64,000 bases of DNA from Streptomyces hyaluromycini. Lineage in GTDB: Bacteria > Actinomycetota > Actinomycetes > Streptomycetales > Streptomycetaceae. This document shows positions 25,954-34,088 of this stretch, one piece after another. The translations under genes were made by a program, and so were the position numbers. Below the pieces are notes generated by a model, which did not search any database, was not told where the DNA came from, and saw only the letters and a list, made by a program, of their open reading frames with translations. The stretch covers positions 22,557 to 86,556 of the forward strand of contig NZ_BCFL01000027.1 in assembly GCF_002217755.1 (NCBI RefSeq), read 5' to 3'. The first letter of the stretch is position 1, and each line of letters starts with the position of its first letter.

Positions 25954-26709
25954 GTGGACTACCCGAACGACCAGGCCCCCGGCGCCCCCGTCCGCTCCGG
26001 CATCCCCGAGCACGGCCGCATCCCGAAGTACTACGCGGTCAAGGCGCGGATCGACCGGCTCGTCGGCGAACTGGGGGAGGGCGGTCTCATCCCCACCGAG
26101 CGTGATCTCTCGGAGGAGTACGGGGTCGCCCGCGAGACCGTCCGGCAGGCGCTGCGCGAACTGGTGCTTGAGGGCAAGCTGCGCCGGCAGGGCCGGGGCA
26201 CGGTCGTCGCGGGGCCCAAGCTGGAGCAGCCGCTCTCCCTCGCCAGCTACACGGAAGGCGTACGGCGCCAGGGCCGCACCCCCGGCCGCAGCCTGGTCAC
26301 CCTCGACCGCTTCCCGTGCCCGGCGGCCCTCGCCGCCGAGACCGGCCTGGAGCGCGGCGAACCCGTCTGGCACCTGGAGCGCGTGCTGCTCGCCGACGAC
26401 GAGCGGGTCGGCCTGGAGAGCACGTACGTCGCCGTCGCCCGGGTCCCGCGCCTCGACTCCGACTTCCACCCCGACTCGTCCTTCTACGGCTACCTGCACG
26501 AGCAGGGCATCGCCTTCGGGGACGCCGACGAACGCATCGAGACCGTGCTGGCCACCCCGCGCGAGGCCCTCCTCATCGGCACCCCGCCGGCCCTTCCGAT
26601 GCTGCTGATCCACCGGGTGTCACGGGACACCGAGGGGCGGCCGCTGGAGCGGGTGCGGTCGCTGTACCGGGGGGACCGGTTCTCGTTCACGACCCGTCTG
26701 CGCGGCTGA
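25954..26709 (+). CDS. GntR/HutC-family regulator (UTRA domain)
   Basis: This 251-residue regulator has an N-terminal GntR winged helix (L-I-P-T-E-R-D-L-S-E-E-Y-G-V-A-R-E-T-V-R-Q-A-L near 45-67). A C-terminal UTRA effector domain follows (about 90-245), with the Y-T-E-G-V-R-R-Q-G start and L-E-R-V-R-S-L-Y-R-G-D-R end. UTRA regulators bind small metabolites such as sugar phosphates or phosphonate-related compounds. It lies just upstream of, and in the same direction as, the phosphonate operon. Symmetric elements in the gap make it the likely controller. The GTG start is at 25954; no strong ribosome site is visible. Confidence 0.88.
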   Translation: MDYPNDQAPGAPVRSGIPEHGRIPKYYAVKARIDRLVGELGEGGLIPTERDLSEEYGVARETVRQALRELVLEGKLRRQGRGTVVAGPKLEQPLSLASYTEGVRRQGRTPGRSLVTLDRFPCPAALAAETGLERGEPVWHLERVLLADDERVGLESTYVAVARVPRLDSDFHPDSSFYGYLHEQGIAFGDADERIETVLATPREALLIGTPPALPMLLIHRVSRDTEGRPLERVRSLYRGDRFSFTTRLRG

Positions 26710-26745
26710 AAAGCACCGATTCGGGATACTTCTGCCCTCTCTTGA

Positions 26746-26774
26746 TTATCACGAAAAGATAACGGGTCTAGCCC
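26746..26774. promoter_or_regulatory. Candidate operator/promoter of the phosphonate operon
   Basis: The AT-rich gap after the GntR gene has an inverted repeat TTATC-acgaaaa-GATAA (26746-26762). This is followed at once by GGGTCTAGCCC (26764-26774), an imperfect form of the GGTCTAGACC core recognised by some GntR/HutC proteins. The GntR product is the natural candidate binder. Confidence 0.4.
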
Positions 26775-26850
26775 AAATGTGATGGCCGGTTCACGCTCTC
26801 GTTGGCAGCCGGACCTTTCCGGTTCCCCAGTCGCGAGGAGCGTGGCGGTC

Positions 26851-27975
26851 GTGAGAGTGACAGTCGTCGGAGCAGGCGTGGTGGGCACCATGCACGCCTG
26901 GCAGGCAGTGGAACGCGGCCACGAGGTCGTGCAGATCGAGCGCGAGGCCGAGGCCCGCGGCGCCTCGCTGCGCAACTTCGGGCAGATCTGGGTGAGCGGG
27001 CGCGCGGGCGGAGCGGAACTCGAAACTGCCCTGCGGGCCAGGGAGTTGTGGGAGGAGATCGGCGGCCGGGTGCCCGCGCTCGGCTTCCGTGCCAACGGGT
27101 CGCTGACCCCGGTGCGCGGCGCATACGAACTCGCCGTCGCCGAGGCCGCCGTGGCCCGCGGCGACGCGGCCGCCCGCGGCCACAAGCTGCTCACCCCCGC
27201 CGAGGCCCGTGCCCTGAACCCCGCCCTGCGCGGAGCGTTCGACGCCGCCCTCTACTGCGAACGGGACGCGGCCGTCGAACCCCGCACCGCCCAGCTCGCC
27301 CTCCGCGCCGAACTGCTGAAGTCCCCGAACTACACCTTCCTGCCGGGCCGTGAGGTGCGCGAGGTGACCGGAGCGGGGACGGTCCGGGACGACCACGGCG
27401 AGGTGCATGCCGCCGACGCCGTCGTCCTGTGCACCGGCGCCTGGCTCGGCGGCCTGGTGCGCGAGCTGGCCGGCCCCGACCTGCCGGTGCGCCGCGTCCG
27501 CCTCCAGATGATGCAGACCGACCCGCTCGGCGAACCCCTCCCCACCTCGGTCGCCGACGCCGACAGCTTCCGCTACTACCCCGCGTACGCCTCCCCGGCC
27601 CTGGACGAGCTCAACGCCCGCTCGCCGCAGCCGGAGACGGCGGCGACCCACCGCATGCAGCTGCTCATGGTGCAGCGCGTCGACGGCGGCCTCACCATCG
27701 GCGACACCCACGAGTACGAACACCCCTTCGCCTTCGACACCGTCGAAGAGCCGTACGAGCACCTCGCCGGCGTCGTCGAGTCCCTCCTCGGCCGGCCGCT
27801 GCCGCGCGTCCGGCGCCGCTGGGCCGGGGTGTACGCCCAGTGCACCGACCCCTCGCGGGTCGTCCACCGGCAGCAGGTGGCCGACGGGGTGTGGCTGGTC
27901 ACCGGGCCCGGCGGGCGCGGCATGACCTGCTCGCCCGCGATAGCCGAGACAACCGCCGACGAGCTGGACTGGTGA
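26851..27975 (+). CDS. FAD-dependent oxidoreductase of phosphonate catabolism (TIGR03364-like)
   Basis: A DAO-fold flavoprotein of about 374 residues. The N-terminal FAD-binding segment is V-T-V-V-G-A-G-V-V-G-T, and a G-P-G-G-R-G-M-T segment lies near the C-terminus. It matches the family (TIGR03364, from memory) that travels with phosphonatase-like hydrolases and was proposed to deaminate aminoethylphosphonate derivatives oxidatively, giving the aldehyde substrate for the next enzyme. No PhnW transaminase is present, which supports this route. GTG 26851 lies 10 bases after GAGGAG. Its stop overlaps the next start, giving translational coupling. Substrate (AEP, N-methyl-AEP or hydroxy-AEP) cannot be told from sequence. 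Confidence 0.82.
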   Translation: MRVTVVGAGVVGTMHAWQAVERGHEVVQIEREAEARGASLRNFGQIWVSGRAGGAELETALRARELWEEIGGRVPALGFRANGSLTPVRGAYELAVAEAAVARGDAAARGHKLLTPAEARALNPALRGAFDAALYCERDAAVEPRTAQLALRAELLKSPNYTFLPGREVREVTGAGTVRDDHGEVHAADAVVLCTGAWLGGLVRELAGPDLPVRRVRLQMMQTDPLGEPLPTSVADADSFRYYPAYASPALDELNARSPQPETAATHRMQLLMVQRVDGGLTIGDTHEYEHPFAFDTVEEPYEHLAGVVESLLGRPLPRVRRRWAGVYAQCTDPSRVVHRQQVADGVWLVTGPGGRGMTCSPAIAETTADELDW

Positions 27976-28676
27976 GAGAGATGACCCCGACCCCGACCTG
28001 GACCCCGACCTCGACCGAAGACATCCGGCTCGTCGTGCTCGACATGGCCGGTACGACCGTCGCGGACGGCGGGCTCGTCGAGCAGGCGTTCACCGCGGCC
28101 GCCCGCCACCTGGGCGCCGACCCCGACCGGATGATCGACTACGTCCGCGCCACGATGGGCGAGTCCAAGATCTCCGTCTTCCGGCACCTGTTCGGCGAGG
28201 AGGCCAGGGCCCAGGAGGCCAACAGGGCCTTCGAGGCGGCGTACGCCGAACTCGTCGACGCGGGCAGGGTCGAGGCGCTGCCCGGGGCGCGCGAGACCAT
28301 CGAGGAACTTCAGGGGCGGGGCCGTACGGTCGTGCTGACCACCGGTTTCGCCCGCGCCACCCAGGACGCGATCCTCGCCGCCCTCGGCTGGCAGGACCTG
28401 GTGCCGCTCACCCTGTGCCCCGCCGACGCCGGGGGCCGCGGGCGGCCCTGCCCCGACATGGTCCTCACGGCCTTCCTGCGGACGCGGGCCGCCGACGGGG
28501 TCGGGCAGATCGCCGTCGTGGGCGACACCTCGTACGACATGCTCAGCGGGGTGCGCGCCGGGGCGGGGCTGGTGGCCGGCGTCCTGACCGGGGCGCACGA
28601 CGCGGACGCCCTGCGGGCGGCCGGGGCGACCCTGGTGCTGGACTCGGTGGCCGACCTGCCGGGAGCGCTCGCATGA
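27972..28676 (+). CDS. Phosphonatase-like HAD hydrolase (PhnX-related)
   Basis: A HAD-superfamily C-P bond hydrolase of about 234 residues. The N-terminal motif is D24-M-A-G-T, the D-x-A-G-T form special to phosphonoacetaldehyde hydrolases. The cap has M-G-E-S-K66, matching the lysine that forms a Schiff base with the aldehyde. G-D-T-S-Y-D-M is the C-terminal acidic motif. The substrate is therefore expected to be phosphonoacetaldehyde or its hydroxy form, releasing phosphate. GTG 27972 overlaps the oxidase stop by 4 bp; ATG 27981 is the alternative start. The end overlaps the ABC ATPase start by 4 bp. It resembles the TIGR03351 clade, which occurs without PhnW. Confidence 0.85.
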   Translation: MREMTPTPTWTPTSTEDIRLVVLDMAGTTVADGGLVEQAFTAAARHLGADPDRMIDYVRATMGESKISVFRHLFGEEARAQEANRAFEAAYAELVDAGRVEALPGARETIEELQGRGRTVVLTTGFARATQDAILAALGWQDLVPLTLCPADAGGRGRPCPDMVLTAFLRTRAADGVGQIAVVGDTSYDMLSGVRAGAGLVAGVLTGAHDADALRAAGATLVLDSVADLPGALA

Positions 28677-29737
28677 GCAGCGGGATCAGCAGCGGCATCC
28701 GCTTCGACTCGGTGAGCGTCGCCTACGACGGGAACGTGGTGCTGGACTCCCTCGACCTGACCGTCGGGCCCGGCGAGGTGATGGCCCTGCTCGGGCCGTC
28801 CGGCTCCGGCAAGACGACCGCGCTGCGGGCGGTCGCCGGGTTCGTACGGCCCGTCTCCGGGCGGGTGTTCCTCGGGGACCGGGACGTCACCGACCTGCCG
28901 CCCCACCGGCGCGGAATCGGGATGGTGGTGCAGCAGTACGCGCTCTTCCCGCACCTGCGGGTCGCCGACAACGTGGCCTTCGGGCTGCGGGCACGCAGGA
29001 CACCCAAGGCCGAGGTCCGGGAGCGGGTCGCCGAGGCGCTGGAGATGACCGGGATGGCGGCGTACGCCCGCCGCCATCCGCGGGAGCTGTCCGGCGGCCA
29101 GCAGCAACGGGTCGCGATCGCACGGGCGTTGGCCATCCGGCCGGAGGTGCTGCTCCTCGACGAACCACTGTCCGCGCTCGACGCGCAGCTGCGGTCCGGG
29201 ATGCTGGCCGAACTCGGCCGGCTGCACCGGGAGTTGCCGGACGTGTCGATCCTCTACGTCACCCATGACCAGGTCGAGGCGTTGACGCTGGCCGACCGGA
29301 TCGCGGTCATGGACAGGGCGCGGCTACGGGCGTGCGGGACGCCGACAGAGCTCTACCGGGCGCCGGCCGACGAGTTCACGGCGTCCTTCGTCGGCGGGGC
29401 GAATCTGCTGCCGGTGACCGTGGGGGCCGGGGGAGTGGACTTCGCGGGGGTCGCGGTGAAGGTCGACACGGGGGGTGTTGCGGCCGGGGCTAGGGCGACG
29501 TTGTGCGTGCGGCCGCACCTGGTGGGGCTCGGCGAAGGGCCGAACAGGCTGGTCGGCACGGTGACCGATGTGCAGTGGCGGGGGGCCACGCATCGGCTGT
29601 GTGTCGAGGTGGGTGGGGAAGTGGTGATGGCCGATCTGAGGGAGTTGCGGGATCCGCCGGGGTTCGGGGATTCCGTGAGTCTGCATTTCGCGGCGGAGGA
29701 TGCGGTGTTGCTGCCGGTCGGAGTCGGCCGTGGGTGA
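28673..29737 (+). CDS. ABC transporter ATP-binding protein (aminophosphonate-type import)
   Basis: The 354-residue ATPase subunit of an importer. Walker A G-P-S-G-S-G-K-T-T is at 41-49, the signature L-S-G-G-Q-Q-Q-R near 140, Walker B L-L-L-D-E-P near 160, and the switch His in V-T-H-D-Q. A C-terminal TOBE-like beta domain (about 245-350) places it in the sugar/iron/aminophosphonate (PotA/FbpC/PhnT) group. It couples to both neighbours by overlaps (4 bp upstream, 8 bp downstream). Context points to 2-aminoethylphosphonate or a relative as cargo; the sequence alone would also allow iron or polyamines. Confidence 0.88.
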   Translation: MSSGISSGIRFDSVSVAYDGNVVLDSLDLTVGPGEVMALLGPSGSGKTTALRAVAGFVRPVSGRVFLGDRDVTDLPPHRRGIGMVVQQYALFPHLRVADNVAFGLRARRTPKAEVRERVAEALEMTGMAAYARRHPRELSGGQQQRVAIARALAIRPEVLLLDEPLSALDAQLRSGMLAELGRLHRELPDVSILYVTHDQVEALTLADRIAVMDRARLRACGTPTELYRAPADEFTASFVGGANLLPVTVGAGGVDFAGVAVKVDTGGVAAGARATLCVRPHLVGLGEGPNRLVGTVTDVQWRGATHRLCVEVGGEVVMADLRELRDPPGFGDSVSLHFAAEDAVLLPVGVGRG

Positions 29738-30596
29738 GGTTGTGGCTCGGCTGCGGGCCGGTGGGGGCTGGTCGCGCCCACGCGGCGGCAGCCGCAAATC
29801 AGATACAGCCCCGCGCCCCTTTCGGGGCGCGTTGGTCCTGCCGCCCGTTGCATTGCTCGCCCTCTTCTTCCTCTATCCGCTCGCCCTCGTCGTCCAGCAG
29901 TCCGTTCACCCCGACACCGGCGGTACTTCCCTCCAGCCGTACGCCGACGTGTTCGCCTCCGAGTCGTTTCGCAACGCTCTCTGGACCACCGTCTGGATCG
30001 CCGCCGCCTCCACCGCCGGCTGTCTGGTGCTCGGGTTTCTGCTCGCCCTCGTCATCGCCTTCGTTCCCTTTCCCGGAGCCAAGGCCGTCGCCCGGTTCAT
30101 CGACGTCTATCTCTCCTTTCCGTCCTTTCTCATCACGCTCGCCCTGCTCTTCATCTACGGCACGACCGGGATCATCGGGTCGTTCCAGTTCCTGACCACG
30201 CCCTGGGGGGTGCTGCTCGCCGAGGTCACCTACTTCACGCCGTTCGTGATGCGGCCGGTGCTCGCCGCCTTCTCCCAGGTGGACGCCGCGCAGATCGAGG
30301 CGGCGTCGAGTCTGGGGGCGCGGGCTCCGCGGATCGTGCGGCAGGTGATCCTTCCCGAGGCGCTGCCCGCGCTCGCGGCCGGCGGGAGTCTGGTGCTGGT
30401 GCTCTGTCTGAACGAGTTCGGGATCGTGCTGTTCACCGGCGCCAAGGGGGTCACGACCCTGCCGATGCTCGTCTACAGCAAGGCGATCCTGGAGTCCGAC
30501 TACCCGGGCGCCTGCGTGGTCGCCGTCGTCAACGTCCTGATCTCCGTGGGTCTCTACGGCCTCTACCGGGTGGTGAGCCGTCGTGCTGGTGCATAG
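29730..30596 (+). CDS. ABC transporter permease 1 (phosphonate operon)
   Basis: A 288-residue membrane subunit with six hydrophobic segments and the permease loop E-A-A-S-S-L-G-A-R-A-P-R-I that docks on the ATPase. GTG 29730 has GGAG upstream and overlaps the ATPase gene by 8 bp. Odd feature: codons about 8-34 are made of an interspersed 80-bp repeat (29751-29830) found elsewhere in the window as non-coding DNA. This adds a basic, Gly/Arg-rich cytoplasmic extension before the first membrane helix (about 38-58). Either the repeat was captured into the gene or the true start is downstream. The permease family call is firm; cargo is inferred from the operon. Confidence 0.87.
   Translation: MGEVVARLRAGGGWSRPRGGSRKSDTAPRPFRGALVLPPVALLALFFLYPLALVVQQSVHPDTGGTSLQPYADVFASESFRNALWTTVWIAAASTAGCLVLGFLLALVIAFVPFPGAKAVARFIDVYLSFPSFLITLALLFIYGTTGIIGSFQFLTTPWGVLLAEVTYFTPFVMRPVLAAFSQVDAAQIEAASSLGARAPRIVRQVILPEALPALAAGGSLVLVLCLNEFGIVLFTGAKGVTTLPMLVYSKAILESDYPGACVVAVVNVLISVGLYGLYRVVSRRAGA
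29751..29830. repeat. Interspersed palindromic repeat, copy inside a permease gene
   Basis: The roughly 80-bp unit runs from CTGCGGGCCGGTGGGGGCTG through CGGCGGCAGCCGCA and ends in the hairpin CGCCCCTTTCGGGGCG. It closely matches copies at 44739-44820 and 44844-44903 and, inverted, 36140-36195. Here it is in frame within the permease N-terminus. Confidence 0.75.
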
Positions 30597-31380
30597 CCGC
30601 GGGGCCAGGTGGGCGGTGTGGGCGGTGTTCGCCGTGCTGTTCCTGCCGCTCTTCGCCCTCCCTCTCCTCGTCGTCCTCGGCGCCTCCTCCGCCACCCACT
30701 GGTCCGGCGTGCTGCCCTCGGGGCCGACCGTGGCCAACTTCCGGTCCGCCACCCGCGGCGACGCCCTGCAGGCCCTCACCACCAGCCTCGTCACGGCCGT
30801 CACCGCGAGCCTGCTCGCACTGGCCGTCGGCACCTGGGCCGCGCTCGCCGCGGCCGGGCTGAAGAAGCGGTACCGGCGGATCGTCGACGCCCTGTTCGTG
30901 CTGCCGGTCGCCGTGCCGTCGGTGGTGGTCGGGCTGTCGCTGCTGGTGGCCTTCTCCAAGCCGCCGATGCTGCTCAACGGCACCCGGTGGATCGTGATCC
31001 TCGCGCACACCGTGCTGGTGACGGCCTTCGCCCACCAGTCCGTGTCGGCCGCGATCACCCGCCTCGACCCCGCCTACGAGCAGGCCGCCGCCTCCCTCGG
31101 CGCCCGGCCGGCGTATGTGCTGTGGCGGGTCCGGCTGCCCCTGCTGCTGCCCTCGCTCACCGCCGCCGCGGGGCTCTGCTTCGCCCTCTCCATGGGCGAG
31201 CTGAGCGCCACGATGATGCTCTATCCGCCCGACTGGACCCCGCTTCCGGTCCTGATCTACTCGGCCACCGACCGCGGCGCCCTGTTCGCCGGCTCCGCCC
31301 TGGCGGTGGTCCTGATGGCGGCGACCCTGATCGTCCTGTTCGCCGTCTCCCGCGTCCGCAACAGAGCCTCGTACCGCTGA
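30583..31380 (+). CDS. ABC transporter permease 2 (phosphonate operon)
   Basis: This 265-residue second membrane subunit has six hydrophobic helices and the EAA-type loop Y-E-Q-A-A-A-S-L-G-A-R-P. It pairs with permease 1, overlapping its end by 14 bp, as expected for a heterodimeric channel. The GTG at 30583 follows GGTGAG; a second GTG two codons on is an alternative. A 38-bp gap separates it from the receptor gene. PhnV-like role by position; nothing in the sequence itself fixes the cargo. Confidence 0.88.
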   Translation: MLVHSRGARWAVWAVFAVLFLPLFALPLLVVLGASSATHWSGVLPSGPTVANFRSATRGDALQALTTSLVTAVTASLLALAVGTWAALAAAGLKKRYRRIVDALFVLPVAVPSVVVGLSLLVAFSKPPMLLNGTRWIVILAHTVLVTAFAHQSVSAAITRLDPAYEQAAASLGARPAYVLWRVRLPLLLPSLTAAAGLCFALSMGELSATMMLYPPDWTPLPVLIYSATDRGALFAGSALAVVLMAATLIVLFAVSRVRNRASYR

Positions 31381-31418
31381 TCCGATTTCCCTCATCCGTG
31401 CAAGGAGTTCGCCTCGCC

Positions 31419-32474
31419 ATGCCCAGAAACACGTTCAAGATCGCCGTAGCCGTCTCGCTCCTCGCCACCCCGCTGCTCTCCGCCTGCGGCGGCTCCTCGG
31501 CCGCCGCCGACGAGAAGGCCGTCACCGTCTACAGCGCCGACGGCCTCAAGGGCGAGAACAACGACGGCTGGTACGACAAGGTCTTCGCCGACTTCACCCG
31601 GCAGACCGGCATCAAGGTCAAGTACGTCGAGGGCGGTTCCGGTGAGGTGGTGCAGCGCGCCCTGCGGGAGAAGAGCAACCCGCAGGCCGATGTGCTGGTC
31701 ACGCTCCCGCCGTTCGTCCAGCAGGCCGACAGCAAGGGGCTGCTGCAGAAGTACGAGCCCGAGGGCTCGGCGCGGGTCGGCGCCGCCGACAAGGCCGCCG
31801 ACGGCACCTGGACCTCCGTCGTCAACAACTACTTCGCCTTCGTCTACGACAAGAAGGAGCTGAAGCAGGCGCCGACGACCTGGGAGGAACTGCTCGACGG
31901 CACGTACAAGAACAGGCTGCAGTACTCCACGCCCGGTGTCGCCGGCGACGGAACCGCCGTGCTGATCAAGGCGATCCACGACTTCGGCGGGGAGAAGCAG
32001 GCACTGGAGTACCTCGGCAGGCTCCAGGCCAACAACGTCGGGCCGTCCGCCTCCACCGGCAAGCTCGCCCCCAAGGTCGACAAGGGCGAACTGCTGGTCG
32101 CCAACGGCGACGTCCAGATGAACTACGCCCAGTCCAAGACCATGCCCAACCTGGGCATCTGGTTCCCGGCGGCCGAGGGCGGCAAGCCCACCACCTTCGC
32201 GCTGCCCTACGCGGCCGGCCTGCTCACCGGCGCCCCGCACACCGAGAACGGCCGGAAGCTCCTCGACTTCATGCTCGCGCAGAAGCAGCAGGAGGAGGTC
32301 AGCTCGATCGGCGGCGGCTTCAGCGCCCGTACCGACGTCAAGGCCACCGACGCCAACGCGGCCGCGCTGACGAAGCTGATGGACGGCGTCGACGTGTTCA
32401 CGCCGGACTGGAACGACATCGACAAGAACCTCACGTCGTACGTGGCGGCGTGGAAGTCGGCGACCGGCAGCTGA
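31419..32474 (+). CDS. ABC transporter substrate-binding lipoprotein (aminophosphonate-type)
   Basis: This 351-residue extracellular receptor has a lipobox L-L-S-A-C (Cys near residue 23) for membrane tethering. The periplasmic-binding fold is of the iron/thiamine/aminophosphonate class: V-T-V-Y-S-A-D-G at the start of the first lobe, and V-V-N-N-Y-F-A-F-V-Y-D-K in the hinge. AAGGAG lies 10 bases before the ATG. It closes the operon. Resemblance to 2-aminoethylphosphonate receptors together with the catabolic genes suggests phosphonate capture. Iron binding is the main alternative, but the two-tyrosine iron motif is not obvious. Confidence 0.87.
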   Translation: MPRNTFKIAVAVSLLATPLLSACGGSSAAADEKAVTVYSADGLKGENNDGWYDKVFADFTRQTGIKVKYVEGGSGEVVQRALREKSNPQADVLVTLPPFVQQADSKGLLQKYEPEGSARVGAADKAADGTWTSVVNNYFAFVYDKKELKQAPTTWEELLDGTYKNRLQYSTPGVAGDGTAVLIKAIHDFGGEKQALEYLGRLQANNVGPSASTGKLAPKVDKGELLVANGDVQMNYAQSKTMPNLGIWFPAAEGGKPTTFALPYAAGLLTGAPHTENGRKLLDFMLAQKQQEEVSSIGGGFSARTDVKATDANAAALTKLMDGVDVFTPDWNDIDKNLTSYVAAWKSATGS

Positions 32475-32597
32475 CCGGCAGGTGAGCCGGGCGTTCCCGG
32501 GTGATCCCGTGTGTGTCTAGTCTGGGGGCGTCGGTACGCCGTGGTTCCGGCGCCCCAGCTCACGCATGACCCGTACGTACGCCAGGAGACGCACCAC

Positions 32598-33377
32598 ATG
32601 GCAGAGCGCAAGCCCATCGAGTCGTGGCTCACCGACATGGACGGGGTTCTCATCCACGAGGGCGTTCCGATCCCCGGAGCGGACGCCTTCCTGAAGAAGC
32701 TGCGGGAGTCCGGGCGGCCCTTCCTGGTGCTCACGAACAACTCCATCTACACCGCCCGTGACCTGCACGCACGGCTGCGCCGGATGGGTCTTGACGTGCC
32801 GGTGGACAACATCTGGACCTCGGCGCTGGCCACCGCCCAGTTCCTGGACGACCAGCGGCCCGGCGGCAGCGCCTACGTCATCGGCGAGGCCGGCCTGACC
32901 ACCGCGCTGCACGACATCGGGTACATCCTCACCGACCACGAGCCCGACTTCGTCATTCTCGGCGAGACCCGCACCTACTCGTTCGAGGCGCTGACCAAGG
33001 CCGTGCGGCTGATCAACGACGGCGCCCGGTTCATCGCCACCAACCCCGACAACGTCGGCCCGTCCGTGGAGGGCGACCTGCCCGCCACCGGCTCGGTCGC
33101 CGCGCTGATCACCGCCGCGACCGGCAAGCAGCCGTACTTCGTCGGCAAGCCCAACCCGCTGATGATGCGGGCGGGCCTGAACGCCATCGGCGCCCACTCG
33201 GAGACCTCGGCGATGATCGGCGACCGCATGGACACCGACGTCCTCGCGGGCCTGGAGGCCGGGATGCGCACCTTCCTGGTGCTGTCCGGCGTCACCCAGC
33301 CGGCCGACGTCGACCGCCACCCCTTCCGGCCCTCCGAGGTCGTGGACTCGATCGCGGACCTCGTCGAGCGGATCTGA
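32598..33377 (+). CDS. HAD-IIA family phosphatase (NagD-like)
   Basis: A 259-residue cytoplasmic phosphatase. Motif I is L-T-D-M-D-G-V-L, motif II L-T-N-N-S, the C2-type cap fills the middle, the Lys is in V-G-K-P-N-P, and motif IV is M-I-G-D-R-M-D-T-D. Relatives dephosphorylate nucleotides or sugar phosphates, including housekeeping clean-up of damaged metabolites. The ATG follows CCAGGAG. It is separated by about 120 bp from the phosphonate operon and followed by a strong terminator, so it is probably its own unit. Cellular substrate not predictable. Confidence 0.9.
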   Translation: MAERKPIESWLTDMDGVLIHEGVPIPGADAFLKKLRESGRPFLVLTNNSIYTARDLHARLRRMGLDVPVDNIWTSALATAQFLDDQRPGGSAYVIGEAGLTTALHDIGYILTDHEPDFVILGETRTYSFEALTKAVRLINDGARFIATNPDNVGPSVEGDLPATGSVAALITAATGKQPYFVGKPNPLMMRAGLNAIGAHSETSAMIGDRMDTDVLAGLEAGMRTFLVLSGVTQPADVDRHPFRPSEVVDSIADLVERI

Positions 33378-33455
33378 ACCGCCGCCGAACGGCCTCCGAC
33401 CGGCGAGGACCGGCGGGCAGCACCAAACCTGTCGCCACCCGTACGGAGCAAGAAA

Positions 33456-33480
33456 GCGCCCCCCGAGGATGCGGGGGCGC
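33456..33480 (+). terminator. Hairpin terminator after the HAD gene
   Basis: An 8-bp perfect stem GCGCCCCC/GGGGGCGC with a 9-base loop, about 80 bp after the HAD stop. No U-tract follows, as is common in Streptomyces. Confidence 0.6.
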
Positions 33481-33494
33481 CCGGTGCGGGGGAG

Positions 33495-33512
33495 CCTCCA
33501 GATATCTGGAGG
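33495..33512. promoter_or_regulatory. 18-bp perfect palindrome containing a ribosome site
   Basis: CCTCCAGATATCTGGAGG is a perfect palindrome whose right end is the GGAGG ribosome site of the gene starting at 33519. In RNA it would fold into a hairpin hiding the site; as DNA it could be an operator. The position immediately after a terminator suggests control of the sortase pair. Confidence 0.6.
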
Positions 33513-33518
33513 TTCACG

Positions 33519-34076
33519 ATGGGCTCACTTCGCCTCACTCTCTGTACCGGACTCCTGGTCTGCGCCGCCGGTCTCTCCGGCCTCTCCCCGGCGGCCGCCC
33601 GTGCGGCGGACGGCCAGGGCGTCACCGTGACCCCGGCTTCCCCGTCCGCCGGGTCCGTCGTGGCGCTGCGGGTGAGCGGCTGCTCGGGTACGACCGGCAC
33701 CGCCGTCTCGACGGCCTTCGTCTCGGACGCCCGCCTCGGCGGCACCGGCGGCGACCTGACCGGCCAGGCCCAGGTCCGCTCCACGATCGGCGCCGGCACC
33801 TACGACGTGCGGGTCAGCTGCGCCGGCACCGCCGTCACCGGCAGCGTCGCCGTCGTGGCGCAGTCGTCGTCCGGGCCGGACGTGCCCGGCTTGCTGCCCG
33901 CCTCGCCGGTCGCGCCCGTGCACGCGGGCGGCGGGGGCACCGCTCCGCTCGCCTCGGTGGAGTCCCGCTCGGCCGGTCCCGACACCGCACAGGCGGTGAC
34001 CGGCCTGCTCCTCGCCGCTTTCGCCGCGGCCGCCGTCGGACTGCTGAGGGTCCGTCGCGGCCGCGGTTCGCGCTGA
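33519..34076 (+). CDS. Secreted, C-terminally membrane-anchored protein (sortase partner)
   Basis: This 185-residue protein has a Sec signal peptide (about 5-30), then an Ig-like beta domain (about 32-115) with two cysteines (S-G-C-S-G and V-S-C-A-G) likely forming a disulfide. A Pro/Gly linker and a C-terminal membrane segment with basic tail R-V-R-R-G-R-G-S-R follow. The layout is that of a wall-anchored protein, but a canonical LPxTG or LAxTG is not visible. It is 12 bp upstream of a class F sortase gene, so it is probably that enzyme's substrate or partner. Its ribosome site lies in a palindrome. Confidence 0.8.
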   Translation: MGSLRLTLCTGLLVCAAGLSGLSPAAARAADGQGVTVTPASPSAGSVVALRVSGCSGTTGTAVSTAFVSDARLGGTGGDLTGQAQVRSTIGAGTYDVRVSCAGTAVTGSVAVVAQSSSGPDVPGLLPASPVAPVHAGGGGTAPLASVESRSAGPDTAQAVTGLLLAAFAAAAVGLLRVRRGRGSR

Positions 34077-34088
34077 GGACGGGACCGC

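Noticed and set aside
24091..26613. 840-codon leftward open frame over ROK, surface protein and GntR genes
   Set aside because: Runs opposite three well-supported genes; composition is an artefact of codon bias.
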